Below, one piece after another: positions 1-6,951 of a stretch of DNA of 11,966 nucleotides. The notes below the pieces were generated by a model, which worked only from the letters and a program-made list of their open reading frames with translations, did not search any database and was not told the DNA's origin. This DNA comes from CAYTPE01 sp964439885 (GTDB taxonomy: Bacteria; Patescibacteriota; Patescibacteriia; Magasanikbacterales; GWA2-37-8): NCBI GenBank assembly GCA_964439885.1, contig CAYTPE010000034.1, positions 1 through 11,966 on the forward strand. The letters run 5' to 3'. Position 1 is the first letter of the stretch; each line of letters opens with the position of its first letter. The translations under genes were made by a program, and so were the position numbers.

Positions 1-140
1 ATGCCAACGTGACCATGACAACCGATACTACTTGGGGACCGCAGATAACGGGTGTGGATGCGCAGTATCCGATTGACTACTACAAGCTCATATTGAATAA
101 GTTATACGGCGTCAGCGTTCAAGCGACACCGTGCAAATAA
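1..140 (+). CDS. 3' end of an unidentified upstream gene
   Basis: An open frame enters from the left edge and ends at TAA 138-140. It gives about 45 C-terminal residues and finishes in the sequence VQATPCK. The fragment is polar with several aromatic residues (TTWGPQ, YPIDYYKL) and shows no membrane segment or recognisable motif. It ends 7 bases before the tyrS start, on the same strand and with no terminator between, so it is probably the preceding gene of the same operon. I cannot name a family from this fragment. Confidence 0.6.
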   Translation, partial: ANVTMTTDTTWGPQITGVDAQYPIDYYKLILNKLYGVSVQATPCK

Positions 141-147
141 TACTTCT

Positions 148-1326
148 ATGGTATCTACTGATGGCAAAAAAATTGAAGAGCTCTTAACTCGGGGCGTGGA
201 AGAAATTATCGTCAAACCAGATTTGGAAAAAAAATTATTGTCCGGAAAAAAACTGCGCGTGAAGCTCGGTATCGACCCCACGAGCCCCAACTTGCATGTT
301 GGTCGTTCGATTCCACTACTTAAAATGCGTGATTTTCAGGAGCTCGGGCACCAACTTGTCTTTATCGTCGGCGACTTTACCGGCGTGATAGGCGATACCT
401 CCGACAAAGATAGCGAACGACCGATGCTTGAAGAAAAAAAGATCAAAGAGAACATGAAGAGCTATGTGGAGCAGGCCGGAAAAATTATCGATTTGGAAAA
501 AGCCGAGGTGCACTACAATAGTGAGTGGCTCAAAAAACTCACCTTCGCGGAGATCGGTAGCCAAGCCGATCAGTTTTCGTTGCACGAATTTAATGCTCGT
601 GAAAACATCAAACGTCGCCTTGATGCTGGCACTCGCGTATCGTTACGCGAGCTACTTTACCCACTTATGCAAGGGTACGACTCAGTGGCAATCAAAGCCG
701 ATGTTGAGCTCGGGGGTACCGATCAGCGATTCAACCTGCTCGCCGGGCGCACGCTGCAGCAATTCTACAAACAAGAAGCGCAAAATATTATCATGGGTCC
801 GATTCTCGAAGGTACCGATGGACGCAAAATGAGTTCAAGTTGGGGCAACACCATCAATCTCACCGCCGAACCAAACGATATGTATGGCAAAGTCATGACC
901 GTGCCGGATAATCTGCTTATAAAATATTTTACTCTTGCCACGCGCGTGCCGATGGAAACGGTAAAGGAGTATGAAACGGCTCTGAAAAAAGGGGAAAACC
1001 CTCGTAATATCAAAATGAAGCTTGGGTTTGAACTGGTGCGATTTTATCATTCCGAAAAAGCAGCACAAGCGGCCGAGCAGTACTTTATCGATACATTCAA
1101 AAATAAAGAAATCCCTACCGACATCCCCGAAATCAAACCTAGCGCTTACGATATCGTGACTATTTTAGTTGAATCAAAAATGTGTTCAACCAAATCGGAC
1201 GCGCGGCGCTCGATTGAGCAGGGCGGAGTGAAGATTGGTGAAGAAAAAATTGAATCAATTGATTACGTTGTCAAAACAGGCGATATAGTGCAAAAAGGTA
1301 AACGTTTTTTTGTTAAAGTTATTTAA
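148..1326 (+). CDS. tyrS: Tyrosyl-tRNA synthetase, type 2
   Basis: Cytoplasmic class I aminoacyl-tRNA synthetase that activates tyrosine with ATP and charges tRNA-Tyr. The 392-residue length is normal for the family. The HIGH-type ATP motif is HVGR at residues 50-53, inside the type 2 context KLGIDPTSPNLHVGR. VGDFTGVIGD follows at about 74-83. Tyrosine and tRNA-binding segments are YPLMQGYDS (171-179) and ADVELGGTDQRFNLL (184-198). The KMSKS loop reads KMSSS at 227-231. A C-terminal S4 RNA-binding domain covers about 335-392 (TKSDARRSIEQGGVKIG). The start is ATG 148, preceded by T and with no Shine-Dalgarno sequence; 7 bases separate it from the upstream stop. The following genes begin 11, 9 and 3 bases after the preceding stops, so the synthetase is probably cotranscribed with them. 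No T-box or other leader is visible, because upstream DNA is coding. Confidence 0.97.
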   Translation: MVSTDGKKIEELLTRGVEEIIVKPDLEKKLLSGKKLRVKLGIDPTSPNLHVGRSIPLLKMRDFQELGHQLVFIVGDFTGVIGDTSDKDSERPMLEEKKIKENMKSYVEQAGKIIDLEKAEVHYNSEWLKKLTFAEIGSQADQFSLHEFNARENIKRRLDAGTRVSLRELLYPLMQGYDSVAIKADVELGGTDQRFNLLAGRTLQQFYKQEAQNIIMGPILEGTDGRKMSSSWGNTINLTAEPNDMYGKVMTVPDNLLIKYFTLATRVPMETVKEYETALKKGENPRNIKMKLGFELVRFYHSEKAAQAAEQYFIDTFKNKEIPTDIPEIKPSAYDIVTILVESKMCSTKSDARRSIEQGGVKIGEEKIESIDYVVKTGDIVQKGKRFFVKVI

Positions 1327-1337
1327 AAAATATCCCT

Positions 1338-1580
1338 ATGTCAGACGTTGGAGCCGAACGCGCACCTCAGGAGCCAGTAGAAATTGCACAACCACCCGAA
1401 ACAGTTATGGTGGGTGGGGTGCTCGTGGAACCCTATGCTACCATTTATGATGTCGACGGACATCCATGGACATTCATTGGTCTAAACCAAGATGGTACGA
1501 GCGCGGAAGTAAGCAGTCTTATGGAAACAAATAAAAGAGTTCCGTTAGCAGAATTGGCGAACTGGACAGTGCGATCGTAA
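1338..1580 (+). CDS. Small hypothetical protein, 80 residues
   Basis: I do not recognise a family. Residues 1-20 are acidic and proline-rich, so probably disordered. Residues 24-80 look like a compact beta-rich domain: hydrophobic strands alternate with turns (GGVLVEPYATIYDVDGHPW, then FIGLNQDGTSAEVSS) and end in RVPLAELANWTV, which resembles a small SH3-like barrel. That fold is only a guess. There is no signal peptide, membrane segment or cysteine. It starts 11 bases after tyrS and stops 9 bases before the DUF4230 gene, all on one strand, which supports real translation in an operon. The ATG has T at -1 and no Shine-Dalgarno sequence. Confidence 0.7.
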   Translation: MSDVGAERAPQEPVEIAQPPETVMVGGVLVEPYATIYDVDGHPWTFIGLNQDGTSAEVSSLMETNKRVPLAELANWTVRS

Positions 1581-1589
1581 TCGGTTTCT

Positions 1590-2180
1590 ATGAAAGTATA
1601 CGCCACAATTTTTTTGGTGGTAGTCATCTTTCTCGGTGGTCTGTTGGCCGGGTACCGACTATTTGGATACCGCTCACAGACGCCAACCATCACGTCTCAA
1701 ACCATTGTCACGGCACTCAAAGAACAAGGTTTTCTTGTTACGCAGACCTTTGTGGCAAACGAACAGGTGGCTATCAAAAATGATTCTGGCTCGCTTTGGA
1801 AAGATTTTTTCTGGGGGCAGGATATTACCGCATTCGCTACCATGCGCGTGAATAGTGGCATCGATCTCACGGCGATGACGGCTGGAGATGTCGTACTTAC
1901 TGACCACGCCATTACCGTTTCGCTCCCCGCGATAGAAAATAATAGTGTGGAAGTGGTGGGTGATATCACCCTCTCCAATAAACAAGGTATCCTGAAGCGT
2001 GTTTTTAACAATGACGACGGTTATAATCAAGCCTACAGTGCGCTGAAAGAAGCGGCCGCGGCGGCCGCCACAGATCCGGCAGTCGTATCCTCTGCTCAAC
2101 AGAGCGCGGTGAATCAAATTGAGCGTATGATGAAATTAGTCGATCGCAATCGGTCGGTAACTGTGCAATTTAAACACTGA
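1590..2180 (+). CDS. Membrane-anchored DUF4230 family protein
   Basis: A 196-residue protein with one N-terminal membrane segment (residues 4-24, VYATIFLVVVIFLGGLLAGY) and the rest probably outside the membrane. The body matches the DUF4230 pattern as I know it. An early TALKEQGFLVTQTF strand is followed by an aromatic linker, then a central FATMRVNSGIDLTAMTAGDV region (82-101) with the typical GIDL, then the ITVSLPAIE strand (108-116). A helical, alanine-rich C-terminal part follows (about 145-185), with the usual late AVNQIERMMKLV helix and a final VTVQF strand. The role of DUF4230 is unknown. The alanine run at 154-160 comes from two GCGGCCGC repeats at 2052-2068. It lies between the hypothetical gene (9 bases) and the FMN reductase (3 bases). 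Confidence 0.8.
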   Translation: MKVYATIFLVVVIFLGGLLAGYRLFGYRSQTPTITSQTIVTALKEQGFLVTQTFVANEQVAIKNDSGSLWKDFFWGQDITAFATMRVNSGIDLTAMTAGDVVLTDHAITVSLPAIENNSVEVVGDITLSNKQGILKRVFNNDDGYNQAYSALKEAAAAAATDPAVVSSAQQSAVNQIERMMKLVDRNRSVTVQFKH

Positions 2181-2183
2181 TAT

Positions 2184-2738
2184 ATGTCTTCACTACGTAT
2201 CGTCGCGCTCTCCGGCAGTTTGCGCGCCGGATCGTTCAACACCGCGCTTATCAAAGCGGCGCAGAAACTCTGCCCGCCCGAAGCTACCATCGAGTTTGTT
2301 GAAATTGGTCATTTACCGCTGTACAACACCGACGTGGAGTTGACACGTCCCGAGGTTATTACTGAATTCAAAGATAAAATTAAAGCGGCGGACGCGGTAC
2401 TTTTCGTTTCTCCCGAATACAACTATTCATTTTCCGGGGTGCTCAAAAATGCCATTGATTGGGCGTCTCGGCCAAAAGAAGATAACGCGTGGAGCGGTAA
2501 ACCCGGCGCGATCATGGGCGCTTCGGGCGGTACGCTTGGCACGGCTCGTATGCAGTATCATTTGCGCCAGGTGCTTACCGCGGTGAACGTACTCTTGATT
2601 AACCGACCAGAGGTGATGGTAAGCTCGGCGCAGGATAAATTTTCTGTGGAACTTGAATTGACTGATGAACACACCAAAGAGAAAGTGAAGCAGATGCTCG
2701 AAGCGTTGGTAGCGTGGACCAAGCAGCTGAAAAAATAA
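2184..2738 (+). CDS. NADPH-dependent FMN reductase (flavodoxin-like quinone/azo reductase)
   Basis: Cytoplasmic FMN-binding oxidoreductase of the NADPH-dependent FMN reductase family (ChrR/YieF/azobenzene reductase group). These enzymes reduce quinones, azo compounds or metal ions with NAD(P)H. The FMN phosphate loop is SGSLRAGSFN at residues 10-19. The isoalloxazine-contacting motif is SPEYNYSFSGVLKNAIDWAS (76-95), which is typical of the family. A third FMN-contacting loop is GASGGTLGTARMQ (112-124). The length of 184 residues is normal. The start is ATG 2184, three bases after the DUF4230 stop. It is the last gene of the tyrS operon and is followed by a strong hairpin terminator. The physiological substrate cannot be read from sequence. 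Confidence 0.92.
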   Translation: MSSLRIVALSGSLRAGSFNTALIKAAQKLCPPEATIEFVEIGHLPLYNTDVELTRPEVITEFKDKIKAADAVLFVSPEYNYSFSGVLKNAIDWASRPKEDNAWSGKPGAIMGASGGTLGTARMQYHLRQVLTAVNVLLINRPEVMVSSAQDKFSVELELTDEHTKEKVKQMLEALVAWTKQLKK

Positions 2739-2756
2739 GCACAGTACATACTATTC

Positions 2757-2780
2757 AAAACAGCCCAACGGCTGTTTTTT
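2757..2780 (+). terminator. Rho-independent terminator of the tyrS operon
   Basis: AAAACAGCC (2757-2765) and GGCTGTTTT (2770-2778) form a perfect 9-bp stem with loop CAAC, running into a T tract at 2775-2780. It lies 19 bases after the FMN reductase stop and just before a promoter. The A-rich 5' arm means it could also act weakly in reverse. Confidence 0.9.
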
Positions 2781-2782
2781 GT

Positions 2783-2811
2783 TAGACAACCTGAACCAGA
2801 AATGATACCAT
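2783..2811 (+). promoter_or_regulatory. Promoter of the lipoprotein-nuclease-TspO operon
   Basis: The -35 is TAGACA (2783-2788, 5 of 6 to TTGACA), then a 17-base spacer, then -10 TACCAT (2806-2811) preceded by an extended TGA (2803-2805). The predicted start of transcription is near 2818, about 15 bases before the ATG. The module matches two other promoters in the window (9677-9705 and 11051-11079) position for position. It sits directly after a terminator, where a new promoter is expected. Confidence 0.6.
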
Positions 2812-2832
2812 ACAGCTACTATTACACATATT

Positions 2833-3735
2833 ATGACGTATTATAAAGCATCTTTTTCTGTTTTCGCGGTTGTTACTGTTGTTTTGTTCGTGTCTGGATG
2901 CGGAGCATCTTTTTCCAACAATAGTACGAGTACGAGCACGCCACGAGACGGCCATACTACCCCGACTTCTTCGGTTGTTCAGATTTCGGTGAGTAGTACG
3001 GTTGTTCAGGTTCCCGCGACCGACATCGCAACTGTTTGGAATTTGTCGCTGGATCCGGCGGGTGCCGAAGTTCTAGCAGATGACGATATCCGTTTTTTGG
3101 TTTCCACAAAAAAGGATACACATTTTACCGCTACACCCGCGCTCCCATTACCAAATGGTACGTATATAATGGCGTGGAGTGAGTGTCCAAGCGATGAAAC
3201 GTCTCGCGTTCAGTGCACACCGTTCGTGGGTATTTTCGACGCGCAACTAGAAAAATTGCTGCGCAAAGTATCGTTGCCCACCACATATAAACCCTGGCCA
3301 GTGGAGGGCGTTCGTTTTGATAGTGATATGGGTGTTGGTCTGTACGACGTGAATCGTGACGGCAAAAAAGATTTTATTGTCACGTACAGCGTGGTGGAAG
3401 CCCCGCGGGCGGCGGTGGGATCGCGTCTTAGTTCGGAGGTCGTCATTTTCGATACGGACACACTTCACCTGCTTTGGCATGATGCGCTTGTCAAAAGCAG
3501 TCAGGCGGACGTTGAGCCCGCCTGTTTTGGAGAGGCGGACTATGCAGTACCAGCGTGCAGCAACTCCTCTATTCGGGTGACGCGTCATTGCGCCGCCATG
3601 CATTACTGTATGACCGATCCAGATGGCGCGTGCGGCACGTCGCCCATAGATACGCGCGTTGACTTGTTCGTTTGGTCGTCCGCGCGCGCTCAGTACTTAC
3701 CGGCAAAGTCCTTGCCCATGAGATGTGCTTTATAG
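2833..3735 (+). CDS. Cysteine-rich lipoprotein of unknown function
   Basis: A 300-residue exported lipoprotein. Residues 1-22 are a type II signal peptide (hydrophobic FAVVTVVLFVSG) ending in a lipobox with acylated Cys23 (VSGC). A Ser/Thr-rich linker follows to about residue 60 and probably spans to the cell surface. The folded part carries eight further cysteines (118, 128, 231, 242, 253, 259, 267, 298), an even number consistent with disulfides. It also has the segment DVNRDGKKDFIV (172-183), a calcium-loop pattern like EF-hand, dockerin or FG-GAP repeats. I do not recognise a full-length family. The start ATG 2833 lies just after the promoter. It is the first gene of a six-gene unit, and the nuclease gene begins 8 bases after its stop. 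Confidence 0.8.
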   Translation: MTYYKASFSVFAVVTVVLFVSGCGASFSNNSTSTSTPRDGHTTPTSSVVQISVSSTVVQVPATDIATVWNLSLDPAGAEVLADDDIRFLVSTKKDTHFTATPALPLPNGTYIMAWSECPSDETSRVQCTPFVGIFDAQLEKLLRKVSLPTTYKPWPVEGVRFDSDMGVGLYDVNRDGKKDFIVTYSVVEAPRAAVGSRLSSEVVIFDTDTLHLLWHDALVKSSQADVEPACFGEADYAVPACSNSSIRVTRHCAAMHYCMTDPDGACGTSPIDTRVDLFVWSSARAQYLPAKSLPMRCAL

Positions 3736-3743
3736 TTTTTTGT

Positions 3744-4607
3744 ATGCAAGATAAATTTACTGCCGTCTGGGTATCGCATAGCTCTATCAGTGACTTCCGC
3801 AGCTGCCCCCGGGCCTACTATCTCAAAAACGTCTACAAAGACCCCAAGACCAATCACAAAATGAAACTCATGTCGCCATCGCTCGCATTGGGGCAGGCAG
3901 TGCATGAAGTGCTGGAGTCATTATCCATTTTACCCAAAGAGAAACGATTCCAAGAACCGCTGCTCGTGGCTTTTGAGCGCGCGTGGAATAAAGTGTCGGG
4001 GAAAAAAGGTGGATTTTTTGACGATTCAACCGAATTTACATACAAAGAGCGCGGCAAAGATATGTTGCGCCGCGTGCAGAATCACCCCGGACCGATTGCG
4101 AATCCGGCCGTGAAGATCCAGCAAGACCTGCCGTATTATTGGATTTCACCAGAAGAAAATATTATTTTGTGTGGCAAGGTGGACTGGCTCGAATATCTGC
4201 CCGACACCGACAGTGTGCACATTATCGATTTCAAAACCGGACGCAGCGAAGAAGACGACGATTCGTTGCAGCTTCCGATTTATCATCTACTCGTGAAAAA
4301 TTGCCAAAAAAGAAATGTCACCAAAGCGAGCTATTGGTATCTGGATAGTAGCGATACACTCTCAGAGAAACAACTACCAGCTATCGAAACAGCTCGCGAA
4401 AAAGTGCTCAGAATCGCCCAAGACATAAAAGTAGCGCGGCAAATCAATCGGTTCAAATGTCCGAATGGAGAAGACGGGTGCAGAAACTGCGCTCCGTTTG
4501 AACGGCTTTTCCGACGAGAAGGGGAGTATGTGGGCGAAGACGATTACCGTGCCGACGTGTATATTTTGCCACGCAAAACAATGGAAATGGAAAGTATTAT
4601 TTTATAA
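3744..4607 (+). CDS. PD-(D/E)XK nuclease of the RecB/AddB/Cas4 type with Fe-S cysteines
   Basis: A 287-residue DNA nuclease domain of the PDDEXK_1 (RecB-like) superfamily. Key residues appear in family order: a first cysteine in SDFRSCPRAYYL (Cys21), a helix with His54 (GQAVHEVLE), Asp147 in GKVDWLEY, the catalytic Asp162-x-Lys164 in HIIDFKTG, and Gln176/Tyr180 in LQLPIYHLL. Cys239, Cys246 and Cys249 lie in KCPNGEDGCRNC. One early plus three late cysteines is the 4Fe-4S arrangement of Cas4 and AddB. No helicase domain and no CRISPR genes are present, so this is a stand-alone nuclease, probably for DNA repair or processing; Cas4-like use is not supported here. ATG 3744 is chosen because it lies 8 bases after the lipoprotein stop. 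An in-frame ATG at 3672 or 3723 would overlap that gene. Confidence 0.88.
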   Translation: MQDKFTAVWVSHSSISDFRSCPRAYYLKNVYKDPKTNHKMKLMSPSLALGQAVHEVLESLSILPKEKRFQEPLLVAFERAWNKVSGKKGGFFDDSTEFTYKERGKDMLRRVQNHPGPIANPAVKIQQDLPYYWISPEENIILCGKVDWLEYLPDTDSVHIIDFKTGRSEEDDDSLQLPIYHLLVKNCQKRNVTKASYWYLDSSDTLSEKQLPAIETAREKVLRIAQDIKVARQINRFKCPNGEDGCRNCAPFERLFRREGEYVGEDDYRADVYILPRKTMEMESIIL

Positions 4608-4611
4608 CTCT

Positions 4612-5091
4612 ATGACAAAGAAAAATTTTTTCATACTTATCATTTCGATACTGATTCCAGAAATGGTTGGTTTTATCGGTTCTCTCTTTACCACTCCGTC
4701 TATTTCCACATGGTATGTCGATCTCGCCAAACCATCGTTCGTGCCACCTACATGGATTTTCGCGCCGGTGTGGACAACCTTATTTTTTCTCATGGGCATA
4801 GCCGCATATATTGTTTTGAGTAGCCAGACCGATGAGCGAGTATCGCGAAAGTACGCGCTTATTATGTATGGAGTACAGCTCATTTTAAACGTGCTGTGGT
4901 CGATACTTTTCTTCGGTCTGCACTCCCCATTTGCTGCGTTTATTGAAATCATCGCCTTGTGGCTTGCCATACTTGTTACCACCTTTGAGTTTGCCAAAGT
5001 ATCGTGGGTGGCTGGCGTACTTTTGTTACCGTATATTGGTTGGGTGAGTTATGCTACCTACCTTACCTTCATGATTTGGCAGCTTAATTGA
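4612..5091 (+). CDS. tspO: TspO/MBR family membrane protein
   Basis: A 159-residue integral membrane protein, the standard length of bacterial TspO, with five predicted membrane helices (about 7-27, 46-70, 80-103, 105-127 and 133-155). The conserved tryptophan/proline-rich loop after helix 1 is present as KPSFVPPTWIFAPVWTTLFF. The later family signature is QLILNVLWSILFFG, followed by alanine-rich helix 4 and the LLLPYIGWVSYATYL segment. TspO proteins bind porphyrins and have been linked to tetrapyrrole handling and stress responses; the ligand here is unknown. ATG 4612 lies 4 bases after the nuclease stop. A longer frame reaches into the nuclease gene but would add a hydrophilic extension foreign to TspO. 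The PAP2 gene begins 2 bases after its stop. Confidence 0.92.
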   Translation: MTKKNFFILIISILIPEMVGFIGSLFTTPSISTWYVDLAKPSFVPPTWIFAPVWTTLFFLMGIAAYIVLSSQTDERVSRKYALIMYGVQLILNVLWSILFFGLHSPFAAFIEIIALWLAILVTTFEFAKVSWVAGVLLLPYIGWVSYATYLTFMIWQLN

Positions 5092-5093
5092 AT

Positions 5094-5753
5094 ATGTCTT
5101 TTTTCCGTTCATTGGCAGGTGATGCATTCGCCTGTTTTCGAGGTACAACTTTCGGATGGCATGTTGGTGCGTGGTTCCTGACGTTCATATGCGTGGTCAG
5201 TGGTATCGATTGGCAATGGTACCTCGCTACCGACAACATCCGCATGTATTTGTTTCCTGCGGCGGTAGTCGGAGGGCTGGTGCCGCTCGTAGCGCCTTTT
5301 ATCACCTATGCGGTAGGGTTTATCGCGAAAAGTCAGCCGTGGAAAACTACCGCGCTCGCGCTCGGTCGAGCGGAAATTCTAGCATTTCTTATTTCCGGTT
5401 TTTATAAAGCGCTCACCGGTCGGCCGGGTCCGGTATTTGCCAGCGGCGTACCAACCGATATTACGCAAGTGTTTCGATTTGGATGGTGGCGTGGTGGAGT
5501 CTTTTGGGGGTGGCCCTCAACCCATACCACGCTCGCTTTTGCCACTGGTGTGATGCTCTATATATTGCTGAGAAAAAAAACGAATCGTTTGGTTGCGTTC
5601 GTGCCACTTATTTACGCGCTGTACATCGGTATTGGAGTATCCGGTACCATTCACTGGTTTTCCGATTTTATAGCCGGCGCTATTCTCGGTAGCCTTATCG
5701 GGGTGGTGGTAGGCACGCGCACGCTTACGCACGAAACCACACAGCCCGTATGA
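5094..5753 (+). CDS. PAP2-family membrane phosphatase with altered phosphate-binding motifs
   Basis: A 219-residue multi-pass membrane protein (about five to six helices) of the PAP2/type 2 phosphatidic acid phosphatase family. These enzymes usually dephosphorylate lipid phosphates such as undecaprenyl diphosphate or phosphatidylglycerol phosphate. Motif 1 is KALTGRPGP (Lys105, Arg110); the classical K-X6-RP would need Arg at 112, which is Gly. Motif 2 is WPSTHTT with His144. Motif 3 is SGTIHWFSD with nucleophile His187 and Asp191, but the usual Arg six residues before the histidine is Gly181. The catalytic histidines are therefore intact while two phosphate-contacting arginines differ. ATG 5094 is preferred to an in-frame TTG at 5088 that overlaps tspO. 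Its stop overlaps the next start (ATGA at 5750-5753), so the two are likely translationally coupled. Confidence 0.85.
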   Translation: MSFFRSLAGDAFACFRGTTFGWHVGAWFLTFICVVSGIDWQWYLATDNIRMYLFPAAVVGGLVPLVAPFITYAVGFIAKSQPWKTTALALGRAEILAFLISGFYKALTGRPGPVFASGVPTDITQVFRFGWWRGGVFWGWPSTHTTLAFATGVMLYILLRKKTNRLVAFVPLIYALYIGIGVSGTIHWFSDFIAGAILGSLIGVVVGTRTLTHETTQPV

Positions 5754-6508
5754 TGTCTCGCTCCGCGCGTTTGTTTCTAGCCGTGGTAGTATGTGTGAGC
5801 GGTATCGCGGTAGGCGGTAGTGTGTATTATGCCTACCGGTTGCCACGGCCGTCACTTACCCCGCCTCCCGCTGTTGCTGAGCCGACCAATACGCCAGTCG
5901 TGAGCCCGCTCACGATCATTCGTCTTGCTTCGAGTACTTTTTCTGCGTCGGTAGAATACAGCGCTGAGCCCCAGCCTGTTTCGGCATGGCAAACGGGCGG
6001 TGATGAGGTGATCATCAACGGCGGTTACTTCAATCCTGATTTTACGCCGTCAGGTTATCTGGTAGCGCAAGGCAAGCGAATTGGAAAATTATTATTCGAT
6101 CAAGATAAAAGCGGTCTCATCGGTATACGCAACGGCACCTTTTTTATTCGTGATTTGCACATCAATCCACTCATGAGCGGCGAAACATTTGATGGCGCAG
6201 TGCAGAGTTATCCATTTCTCATACGCAACAGCAAGCCCGACCTGTCGCGCGATACCAACAAAATAGCACGGCGTACCGCTCTCGGGATTGATGCCGATGG
6301 TAACGTGTATATTATCGCGCTTACTTCCACGGAGCTCAGTCTCTATCAATTCATGCGTGAAATAGAAAAAACCGGCATCCCATTTATACATGTGCTCAAC
6401 CTTGACGGTGGCCCATCCACTGGCATCATGGCAGTGTGGGGGAGTTCCGCTGTTCACGCGGACAGTTTTGTGCGCGTGCCAAGTATTATCCGTTTCAAAA
6501 AGCGCTAA
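5750..6508 (+). CDS. Membrane-anchored phosphodiester glycosidase (NAGPA/DUF2233 domain)
   Basis: A 252-residue protein with an N-terminal membrane anchor or signal (residues 7-29) and a proline-rich linker (31-53), then one phosphodiester glycosidase domain of the family that includes human uncovering enzyme (N-acetylglucosamine-1-phosphodiester alpha-N-acetylglucosaminidase). Family motifs are VIINGGYFNPDF (87-98), ARRTALGIDADGNVY (173-187) and the C-terminal VLNLDGGPSTGIM (215-227), where Asp219, Gly and Ser are the conserved core. Family members cleave sugar-phosphodiester bonds, so an extracellular glycopolymer is a plausible substrate (inference). Start ATG 5750 (MM) overlaps the PAP2 stop by 4 bases, so both may act on the same envelope pathway. 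arfB starts 12 bases after its stop. Confidence 0.88.
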   Translation: MMSRSARLFLAVVVCVSGIAVGGSVYYAYRLPRPSLTPPPAVAEPTNTPVVSPLTIIRLASSTFSASVEYSAEPQPVSAWQTGGDEVIINGGYFNPDFTPSGYLVAQGKRIGKLLFDQDKSGLIGIRNGTFFIRDLHINPLMSGETFDGAVQSYPFLIRNSKPDLSRDTNKIARRTALGIDADGNVYIIALTSTELSLYQFMREIEKTGIPFIHVLNLDGGPSTGIMAVWGSSAVHADSFVRVPSIIRFKKR

Positions 6509-6520
6509 CAGCACTTCATT

Positions 6521-6922
6521 ATGCGGTATCGTATCCCGGAGCACGAACTATCTATTTCCTTCGCCCGATCGAGCGGCCGCGGCGGGCAAAATGTCAACAA
6601 ACTGAATACCAAAGTGCACCTGCGCTGGAACATTGGTGCGTCTCCGAGTGTGACGGCAGACGAAAAAACGCGTATCCGCGCCAAACTCAGTCGTCGTATC
6701 AACCTGCACGACGAGCTCGTGGTGTCCGTAGAAAGTGAACGATCACAGGCGCAGAATAGACAGATCGCCGTGAGAATTTTAAACGAACTGGTAAACCGCG
6801 CGCTCATCAAACCTAAGCATCGCATCGCCACACGCCCCACGCGCGCATCCAAAGAAAAACGTTTAGAGCGTAAAAAATATCACTCACGCGCTAAACGCGA
6901 ACGAAAAAATCATGAAATGTAA
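6521..6922 (+). CDS. arfB: Alternative ribosome-rescue factor / peptidyl-tRNA hydrolase ArfB
   Basis: A 133-residue protein of the ArfB (YaeJ)/ICT1 family, which enters stalled ribosomes without a stop codon and hydrolyses peptidyl-tRNA. The catalytic GGQ motif is at residues 21-23 in SSGRGGQNVNKLNTKVHLRW, the release-factor domain 3 signature. The globular part ends near residue 95. The last 35 residues form a very basic tail (KPKHRIATRPTRASKEKRLE and onward), the element that reads the empty mRNA channel. The length is close to E. coli ArfB (140). Absence of the long SPF decoding domain separates it from RF1/RF2. Start ATG 6521 is 12 bases after the glycosidase stop, with no Shine-Dalgarno sequence. 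It ends the operon; the next hairpin terminator is at 7020-7045. Confidence 0.93.
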   Translation: MRYRIPEHELSISFARSSGRGGQNVNKLNTKVHLRWNIGASPSVTADEKTRIRAKLSRRINLHDELVVSVESERSQAQNRQIAVRILNELVNRALIKPKHRIATRPTRASKEKRLERKKYHSRAKRERKNHEM

Positions 6923-6942
6923 TTTTTGCATGCGCATGACTG

Positions 6943-6951
6943 TGCTAAAAT
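6943..6951 (+). promoter_or_regulatory. Possible extended -10 element upstream of radC
   Basis: TGC (6943-6945) followed by TAAAAT (6946-6951, 5 of 6 to TATAAT). At 17 bases upstream there is only a T tract, so the -35 is poor. The TGN extension is shared with most other promoters in the window. Transcription would start near 6958, at the sequence TTATCCACA. Weaker than the promoter at 6974-7002. Confidence 0.35.

Noticed and set aside
2052..2068. Two adjacent GCGGCCGC octamers
   Set aside because: They encode the alanine run of the DUF4230 protein helix and are explained by alanine codons.
3672..3743. Upstream extension of the nuclease start (ATG 3672 or 3723)
   Set aside because: It would overlap the lipoprotein gene and adds residues not seen before the SHSSISDFRSC motif of this family.
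4104..4607. Part of a CRISPR adaptation module (Cas4)
   Set aside because: No cas1, cas2 or repeats are present; the domain fits a general RecB-like nuclease equally well.
4465..4611. Long N-terminal extension of TspO
   Set aside because: It lies inside the nuclease gene in another frame; TspO proteins start right before the first membrane helix, as from ATG 4612.
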